In this document: in pieces, positions 56,674 through 64,000 of the stretch | Position numbering within the stretch: the stretch's first letter is position 1 | Layout: each line of letters starts with the position of its first letter | DNA from: Bipolaris cookei | Lineage: Eukaryota; Ascomycota; Dothideomycetes; Pleosporales; Pleosporaceae | Direction: 5' to 3' | Assembly (NCBI GenBank): GCA_002286855.1 | Contig: NRSV01000097.1 | Span: forward strand, 1-64,000 | DNA: 64,000 nt | Position numbers and translations under genes: made by a program | The notes under the pieces: model-generated | Databases searched by the model: none | What the model was told of the DNA's origin: nothing | Seen by the model: the letters and a program-made list of their open reading frames with translations, nothing else

Positions 56674-58059
56674 TCACCGAGTATAAGTCCTTCTAAATTC
56701 CGCTTCGCCACACTCCTTCAGGCGTATCCGTGACTTTCTGCGTCGTATTGATGGATGTCGCCTTGTTTCCACAACATGCGGGGGCGAATACGAAAAGCGT
56801 CGTGGATCAGGGCTTCGAGGAAATCGGTGGTCGACAACAAGTCGAACATCAATATGCTCAGGAGTCCAATTCCGTCTTTCTCGCTGGCTCGAGTCTTGTA
56901 CCGGCGATTGATACTCACTCGGGGACCTAGGACGCCGCTTGGAGCGAGAAGCTGGACTGTCGGGCTCATTGGCTTTGTTCTCATCCTGTGGCCGCCGGTG
57001 AGTGGGGTTGGGGTTGGACTCTCCTTGATTTGTACCCTGATACAATTAGCTTGTGGCCTGTTTTATATGGCAAAGCAAACTTACGGCAGTCGGATAGATA
57101 GTCCCTGGCATCATTACATACTGATCCAGCGTGTGCATCAGATCTGCAAAGTTGTAGCCAAGCCCAGGATGACTGGGAAGAAACCGTTGTCCAACGTCGT
57201 GTTCAAAGCTGACAGCAAAGTTTTGCGATGGCATGTACTCGGAGAGATTATTGTACCATTGGGGATATGCACCATACCAAGTTGCTACGCTGGCATCTAC
57301 ATTGACCGTCATGTACATGTTCTTAACATCCTTTGGCTTTTGCACAAGCATCACGAAATCAAACTCGCGCGGCAACCCTGATTTCTGGAGCACGTTCTCG
57401 CTAAGCGTCCAGACGGCCTTGGAGTCTTCAATACTCTGCCCCGACTCGTCTTGCCTTGACCGCACTGAACCTTGGATACTCATCATGTGAAAGACCTTGT
57501 AGCTGCTTTGCACAGATGCTTGTGGTATTATATATGCACCAACGGGGGATGCTGGAGACACGCCTAATGAGCTCGAAAGGCTAAAATTCCACTGGAGGTT
57601 CTCTGGGGATACAGCGCCAAACATGAGCTCTGGAGCGTGCTTCAGGATGCGTGGTTGCGAGCGCCTGGGCCGTTTGTGGGAGCTAGAGCTGGGGTCTTCA
57701 CCGTGCAGGCTTACTTGAATCTCAGCACTCTTGAAACGATGCGATTCCGGATCATGTGGATGAAAGACGAAACGGACAGAGACAAAGTAGACATGGTTGA
57801 TGGCGGCTCCATGGAGGACATCGGATCTGTAGAAGCCGTGTTGCAAGCGGTTCACATGAGCAGAGACGTACGCTCTTCCGGGCAGGTGGCGTTCGTAGAG
57901 ACATATTTGGTTAAGATGAAGGCGTTTTTTCGGGATGTTGGGATCGTTGGATGGAGGCTTGGCCGGCGCTCTACTTCTTTTGACGGGTACATCTGATTGC
58001 GGTTGGCGAGGCTCCTCGTCTGCCTTATCCAGTTTGAGATGCTTGATGAGCGAGTGCAT
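56674..58059 (-). CDS. Unidentified fungal protein, probably nuclear
   Basis: Exons 58059-57085 and 57036-56674 (intron 57037-57084, 48 bp, phase 0); 445 aa. ATG 58059 gives MHSLIKHLKLDKADEEPRQP. The N-terminal third has basic clusters (PVKRSRAPAK, HKRPRRSQPR). The middle (about 80-320) looks like a folded domain rich in aromatic residues: YVSAHVNRLQHGFYRSDVLH, FVSVRFVFHPHDPESHRFKS and MTVNVDASVATWYGAYPQWY. The C-terminal exon is charged and Arg-rich (SPASRSKRRPRSPSEYQSP). The pattern would suit a nuclear regulator, but I do not recognise the domain; I compared it with velvet factors and it lacks their signature. The splice is supported by strong GTAAGT and CAG sites and by unbroken frame. 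Confidence 0.7.
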
Positions 58060-58667
58060 CTCAGGTGGCGTGTAGAAGGGTATCGAGGGGTGGTCCTATG
58101 TGGCGCGGTACCTGGGTCATGCACACACGTTGCCTGGGCTTGGAATAGAGGCTACGCAGCTGGGGACTGTCATGTTGTTATAACAGTCATGGCTTTGGAC
58201 GTGAAGATTAAACCGAGCAATGTGCGATCAAGGCAAAGGATATTGGGGCGGACCGCATGAGGTGTGGCACGGGGATGGTATTGTATCAACATCTGGCATG
58301 GTCAGCACCTCGTGGGCTTTGATGTTAATCAGCTTGGCTTGAGTCGCGATAGTCATGGCCATAGAACTGGGGCACATGGCATGGCATCGTGCTTATATGG
58401 TCATGTGAGTGTTTGTCGGGTTATGGTTGAGGCGGTCGGGTGCGGGTGACCATGACAAAGGCTCGCTATCGGCAGCGGGCGGGTCCTTATCGTAAGCGGC
58501 CCCCGCAATCTGCCTCAAACGGTGAAGCCTGCGAGGCTGCTCAAGGGAAAGGGAAGTACTAGTTGGGTAGAAGGTGAATGGGAAAAGGAATTTGGTGGGG
58601 CTTTGTATTCTCCTACTACGCCGACGACACATACGTAGTCACTATACTTGGCTTGTGAACAGGCACC
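58060..58667. promoter_or_regulatory. Divergent promoter region upstream of urease
   Basis: 608 bp between two divergent starts. Holds no gene. GATA-family urease control is expected in fungi, and several scattered GATA/TATC tetramers occur (e.g. near 58081, 58236 and 58467), but this is a weak match. Confidence 0.35.
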
Positions 58668-61474
58668 ATGCAGCTGTGTCCCAAGGAGGTGTGTCACTAG
58701 TCGCCATGACTGCTAGTACCTGACCAAAGCTTGCTAACAATGTGGTGACAGCTTGACAAGCTCGTCATATCCCAGCTGGGTCTGCTTGCCCAGCGTCGTC
58801 TGGCACGGGGCGTCAAGTTGAATCACGCTGAAGCTGCTGTATGTCCAAGACGCCCTTGCATGCCCTCTGCTAACGGCTGCAGGCATTGATTGCAAACAAT
58901 CTCCACGAAGTACGAGCCCCTCCACTGACTGCACGCGCATCCCCGCTCCCATGCTGAACGCCCACAGCTTATTCGCGATGGCAACCATACTGTCGCCGAT
59001 CTCATGTCCATTGGCAAGACCATGCTGGGTCGCCGCCATGTGCAGCCCGCAGTTGTATCATCGCTCGCAGAGTTGATGGTCGAGGGCACTTTCCCCACAG
59101 GCACCTATCTTGTCACCGTCCATCATCCCATCTCCACCGAAGATGGAGATCTCGAAAAGGCGCTATATGGCTCCTTTCTACCTATCCCCCCTAATGAATT
59201 GTTCTCTCTGCCTGATGCAAGCGTGTACGAAGACACCAAGCAACCGGGCGCAATAGTCGCCGTCAAGGGAGAGAGCGGAACCATCAAGCTGAACGAGGGG
59301 CGCAAGAGAATCAAACTCAAGGTAAAGAGCATGGGAGACCGGCCAATTCAGGTATGTCAAGGCCGTCACATGGGGATACGGAACACGCGACTCATGCCGA
59401 CAGGTCGGATCGCACTACCACTTTATCGAAACGAACCCTCAGCTACAATTCGACCGCGTACGAGCGCATGGCTACCGACTTGACATTCCCGCCGGCACCT
59501 CGGTGCGCTTTGAGCCTGGCGACACGAGGACCGTCACTCTTGTTCAAATTGGCGGAAACCAGATCATCAAGGGTGGAAATCAGATTGCTTCAGGGTTCAT
59601 TGGCGACCTGTCCGTTGCCAACACTATTGTAGAGAAGTTACAAGCCGGAGGGTTTCTTCACGAGCCCGAGCCCCATGGCGATGCTGCCCATATCGATATT
59701 TGTACCATGGAGCGACAAGCCTACATCTCAATGTTTGGTCCGACAACTGGTGACTTGGTGAGACTAGGCGCTACAAATCTGTGGATCAAGGTAGAAAAGG
59801 ACATGACCGTATATGGCGACGAATGCGCATTCGGAGGAGGCAAGACGCTGCGTGAGGGCATGGGTCAGGCTGGTGGTCGATCGGACAAGGAGTCTTTGGA
59901 TACAGTCATCACCAATGCCCTCATCGTCGATTGGTCCGGTATCTATAAAGCCGACATTGGAATCAAAGACGGCATGATTGTTGGCATTGGTAAAGCAGGC
60001 AACCCTGATGTCATGAACGGCGTGGACCCCAAGCTGGTGGTCGGAGCCTGCACCGATGTCATAGCTGGCGAGCATAAGATTGTGACAGCCGGCGGTATTG
60101 ACACACATATTCACTTGATTTGCCCACAGCAGGCGGAAGAAGCCATAGCATCTGGAATCACAACAATGCTCGGAGGTGGTACAGGCCCCAGCACTGGCTC
60201 AAATGCGACAACATGTACGCCTGGTAAGACGCACATCAAGCAGATGCTTCAAGCTATTGACGAGCTTCCTCTCAACTATGGAATTACGGGTAAAGGAAAT
60301 GACTCTGAACTTCGACCGCTGCAACAGCAAGCCGAGGCCGGCGTTTGCGGTCTCAAACTGCACGAGGATTGGGGAACTACGCCTGCAGCTATTGATGCTT
60401 GCTTACAAGTCTGTGACGAATACGACATACAAACACTGATCCACACCGACACGCTGAATGAATCTGGTTTCGTCGAGTCGACTATCGCGGCGTTCAAGAA
60501 CCGAACAATTCACACATACCATACCGAGGGTGCCGGTGGAGGACATGCTCCAGATATCATCAGTGTGGTTGAGCATGACAACGTGCTGCCTTCCTCAACC
60601 AATCCTACCCGGCCATATACCCGCAACACGCTGGACGAGCATCTCGACATGCTCATGGTATGCCACCATCTGTCCCGCAATATTCCCGAGGACGTAGCGT
60701 TCGCCGAGTCGCGTATCCGCGCTGAGACAATTGCCGCAGAAGACGTACTTCACGACCTCGGCGCCATCTCAATGATGTCGTCGGACTCACAAGCCATGGG
60801 TCGTTGCGGTGAAGTCATTCTCCGCACCTGGAACACAGCACACAAGAACAAGGTGCAGCGCGGCACGCTCAAGGAAGATGAGGACACCGGCGCAGATAAC
60901 TTTCGCGTCAAGCGATATATCAGCAAGTATACAGTCAACCCAGCCATTGCCCAGGGCATGGGCCATCTCATCGGCAGTGTTGAAGTAGGCAAACTAGCTG
61001 ATCTGGTCCTCTGGACTCCAAACAATTTTGGGGTAAAACCAAACTTGATCATAAAGAGCGGATTCTGTTCATACGCTGTCATGGTAACTACTCCCCCTTC
61101 ACCACTTCTCTCCTCCCAAACACACTTAAACTAACACGCTTGACCTCCAAAAGGGCGACCCCAACGGCTCCATCCCCATGGTCGAACCGCGAATCATGCG
61201 CCCCATGTTCGCTCCCCTCGTTCCTGCATCCAGCATAACGTTTGTCTCGCAAGCCTCGATTGCCTCGGGCGTCGTGCACTCGTATGGCCTGCGCAAGCGC
61301 GTCGAAGCGGTCCGGAACTGCAGGAATATCGGTAAGCGCGATATGAAGTTTAATGATACGAAGCCGAAGATGAAGGTCGATCCTGAGAGTTATACCGTTG
61401 AGGCTGATGGCCAGGTCTGTGTGGCTGAGCCGGCGGAGACGTTGCCTTTGACGCAGGGTTATTTTGTTTATTGA
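58668..61474 (+). CDS. URE1: Urease (fused gamma-beta-alpha chain)
   Basis: Six exons: 58668-58688, 58752-58838, 58883-58909, 58968-59351, 59404-61083, 61154-61474; introns 63, 44, 58, 52 and 70 bp, all phase 0; 839 aa, the standard fungal length. The first three exons are 21, 87 and 27 nt and build the gamma part (MQLCPKE, LDKLVISQLGLLAQRRLARG, ALIANNLHE). The beta part includes GSHYHFIETNP. The alpha part has the nickel-site HIHLICPQQ, the carbamylated Lys in CGLKLHEDWG (about 60349-60369), HTDTLNESGF, the HTYHTEGAGGGHAPD loop and the mobile flap with the active-site Cys and His (MVCHHLSRNIPED, 60655-60693). All catalytic residues are present. It hydrolyses urea to ammonia and carbamate in the cytosol; activation needs the UreD/F/G accessory proteins, not encoded here. 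Confidence 0.97.
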
Positions 61475-61915
61475 TCTCTCTCTGTTTTTTTTTCTGATTA
61501 TCTTTTCCTTTTATAAAAGACTGGCCATTTGTTGTATCTTGTAAATATATCTCGATAACGTCACTATGATTAGCAAATTGAACTATTCATGCTTTTTTTG
61601 GGGGGGGGGTGGAGAAAACGGTTCCTTTCGCAGACTTTTCCTCAATTCAATGTATGTTGCAATATTGCCCCGGACAAACCATATATTCGAAATGGCACTG
61701 CATCATTCAAAACACTACGATTTACTCTACTTGCCCGTAAACACTCTACTCTGCTAGCGCCATAGTCTCTCTCTCCCTTGTTTGTATCTTTCATCGCGAC
61801 CAATAAATACCTATCTCCTATTCCAGAAAAACTGCCAAGGCCACAAGGCCACAAGTCCCCAAGCCCTCCAAAAATACCTCAAAAGCAAAACATCACGATA
61901 CTACCTTGAATACCA
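61475..61915. other. Convergent intergenic region, no gene seen
   Basis: Urease 3' flank (T-rich) and 3' flank of the last gene; a G run lies at about 61600-61609. Confidence 0.6.
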
Positions 61916-63991
61916 TCAGTCTCCTCTCATGCTGACCACTATTTCCCTCTGTTCCTTGGTTTCTGCCTCGTCAGCCTTCTCCTTCTTACTCATCGGACTC
62001 CCGCTACTGCCTCCGCCCAGGGTGCCTTGTCTTTTCCGTTTGATTGCCGGCTCAAAGTCGCTTGTAGTAAAACCGAATATTGTAGGACCGCTGAGTTCAG
62101 GATTTGTTCTTACACCACCCAGAGCATGCATAAGCTCAGGCCCCATATCTATGGTATTGATCTGATGATGATCGAAACTACCAAGCTCCTCCCCCAGAGC
62201 ACTAAACAACTGTCTCTCCAGACGACCAGTGCTATCGATGCTTGATTGCGAAACACGAGACTTGTGGCTAGGCTTGAAAGGCGAGATTTTGCTGTTATCC
62301 ACTGCCGCATTCGTCTCTAAACTGGGGTCGACTGCATCGACATCGATAATTTCCACTAGTCCAGGTATACTTTTTCGATCGGTTTGGGTAGAATTACCCT
62401 GTGCATTTTGAACAAAGCCTTGTTCTACTTGAGAATCCGAACTAGCTGTCGGCATCGAACGCTCATCTTGTCGAGTTGCTTGGTCTGACAGCTTTGGTGA
62501 ATCAGAAATTAAACCCTCCTTTCTGCTCCTTAAATTAAAATTTGATGGCCCATGAGCCGAACTGAGTCTGCTGACTTCGGTGGCTGACTGTGGCGCCTCG
62601 CTTCGGTTGACACGATGCTCGCTTGCCTGAGTTGAGGACCAACCTCTCATTGATAATTCTGAAATGGTTGCTGGCTGCCCCTGAGCAAGGGGGTTCGGCG
62701 TTGGAGCGCAGTTGGCATGGGGAAACAGCGTTGGCAATCGCAATTGCGATGCCCCAATATCCTCCTTGTTGTTTGGGATAGACGGGCGTAGCCTTGTAGA
62801 CATTCTGTCTTTCCCGTCGTCTTGGGAGTGATTTTTATGCGATGACGGCTGGTTCGAAAAATTTCCTAAAACACCGCTGGAATCTGGATACGACAATTTG
62901 CGAGCCAGAACCTTAGAGGATGGACGTTTGATCGGCGGAGCAGTCCCAAATTTCGGTAGATAATAAGTGTGAGCGGCTTGTTGACTAGCAGGTTCATGAA
63001 ACTGTCCACCGGGTGTCCGAGAAATCTCACAATTATGCTTTGGCGGGCTTGTTGCATCGATTATCTGACCCAACTGGTCACCCCGAAGCGTAACCATAAA
63101 TTGCTTCTCTTTTCGGGTTTTTGAGTAATCATCCAAATCTGTACTTTCGCTCTGAACATGCTGAGACATATTACCCATCCATGGCAGGCCATTGGCCGAT
63201 GCATGTGAGTCGTACATGTAATTCAGCATGGGGTGATCAGACGACGCGGATGTCTTTCTTTTTTCTGACCAGTCGTCTATGCTGGCGGTGTCGCCAGTGT
63301 GATTGAGCGTGCTGAATGCGTCATCCCATGCGGTTGCACGACGAGTGTGGCTAGTGGGGGCAACAAAATGCTTTGGAAAGTGTGGAACAGGTGGCAGGTG
63401 CGCATTGGAGTGTCTCTTGGGCTCGGTGTCATTCGATTTAGCGAACACGGGTTGTGAATTATGCAATGGTGGAGTTTGCATGTGCATGTTTCCTCTAAAA
63501 GGATGCGCATCAGGGGTCCACGAAGTTGTTGGAGATGCCTGAGAGTACTGGCTGTCCCGGTTAAACGCATCGGGGAGGTAGAGTGGGTTCGAGATCGGCC
63601 ACGAGATTCCGGTCTGCTGGAGGATATCTGCGTCGCCTGAGCATAATTTACCATAGAGTTCTAGTATTCAGGAACACACCTTTTGGTGCATGCTGAAATG
63701 AGAAGCAAACGAGCTCGTTGGCAGTGCCAAAATCTAAACTCCCAGGACTTTGCGTCCTGCTGATTAGCTGTTCTGACAACACGACTCGTATGCGCCCATA
63801 TGGGTCACGGGCATCCCAAACGTTATTCGTGAGCGTAAGATTGTGGAAGGGAGGGAACTCGAGAGGTCGTCTCCTCTGACTCGAAGGTAGATCATTGAAG
63901 GTGAGCGACCTCTTCTCGTAGGCTCCACAGTAGTCAGATCTTGCTTTACCTAATTTTTGCTCTGAATGACTTACCAATCTCTTGAGGCCAT
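61916..63991 (-). CDS. Unidentified protein with SUMO-interaction-like motif
   Basis: Exons 63991-63975 (17 nt), 63909-63680 and 63636-61916; introns 63910-63974 (65 bp) and 63637-63679 (43 bp); 655 aa. Joined, the start reads MASRDW-SLTFNDLPSSQRRR. The conserved-looking part is the first 110 residues (LEFPPFHNLTLTNNVWDARD, YGRIRVVLSEQLIS, ELVCFSFQHAPKG). The rest is Ser/Pro-rich and disordered. Near the C-terminus sits an acidic hydrophobic stretch (PGLVEIIDVDAVDP) resembling a SUMO-interaction motif, then a basic AIKRKRQG that could be a nuclear signal. So a nuclear role is plausible but unproven; I do not know the family. The start lies 9 bp from the window edge, so its promoter is outside. 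Confidence 0.75.
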
Positions 63992-64000
63992 TTTGTATTC

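Noticed and set aside
57046..58059. Velvet-domain regulator
   Set aside because: The protein is His/Arg-rich with beta-type segments, but the velvet signature is absent.

Overview
The window is nuclear DNA of a filamentous ascomycete. It shows short GT-AG introns (about 43-182 bp) with CTNAC-type branch sites, a Zn(II)2Cys6 regulator, a single-chain urease, a GDP-mannose transporter, a GH31 alpha-glucosidase, a relic Fot1/pogo transposase and nonsense changes of the kind RIP leaves. The mix of families would suit a Dothideomycete (Pleosporales-like); that placement is inference from gene content only.

Left part, about 1-19 kb, looks like an accessory region. It opens with what may be the 3' end of a LINE-like retroelement closed by an (AATA)n tail. 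A broken F-box-like gene (1200-2576) and a dead Fot1/pogo transposase (2805-4454) follow. Then come a drug:H+ antiporter-type MFS transporter, a Zn2Cys6 transcription factor, an isochorismatase-fold protein, a tannase/feruloyl esterase and a DJ-1/PfpI-fold protein. Two small cysteine-rich secreted-protein loci (12545-12950 and 18497-18763) are each spoiled by one lesion in or just after the signal peptide. The isochorismatase-fold and DJ-1-fold proteins both lack the family's nucleophilic cysteine.

Middle, about 19-31 kb: a glycine-zipper protein, a secreted alpha-glucosidase with an inserted Ala-Thr repeat, a single-pass membrane protein with a Ser/Thr-rich N-terminal region, and a Rieske plus FAD/NAD oxidoreductase of the AIFM3 type. 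About 2.5 kb before that last gene holds no gene I can support.

Right part, about 33-64 kb, is mostly conserved housekeeping genes: a Kin4/Frk1-like kinase, SYM1 (Mpv17/PMP22), a UPF0658 Golgi membrane protein, the PP4 regulatory subunit R2, a GDP-mannose transporter, a Maf nucleotide pyrophosphatase, an MDR oxidoreductase, two unidentified proteins (1253 and 445 aa), urease, and an unidentified 655-aa protein that starts 9 bp from the window edge.

Gene models were built by hand, joining open frames at splice sites that restore both the frame and the expected family sequence. Two introns (8953-9009 and 30044-30093) only work as GC-AG introns. Four genes begin with coding exons of only 10-21 nt. 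Intergenic stretches carry many microsatellites, especially 31-33 kb and 37-38.3 kb.
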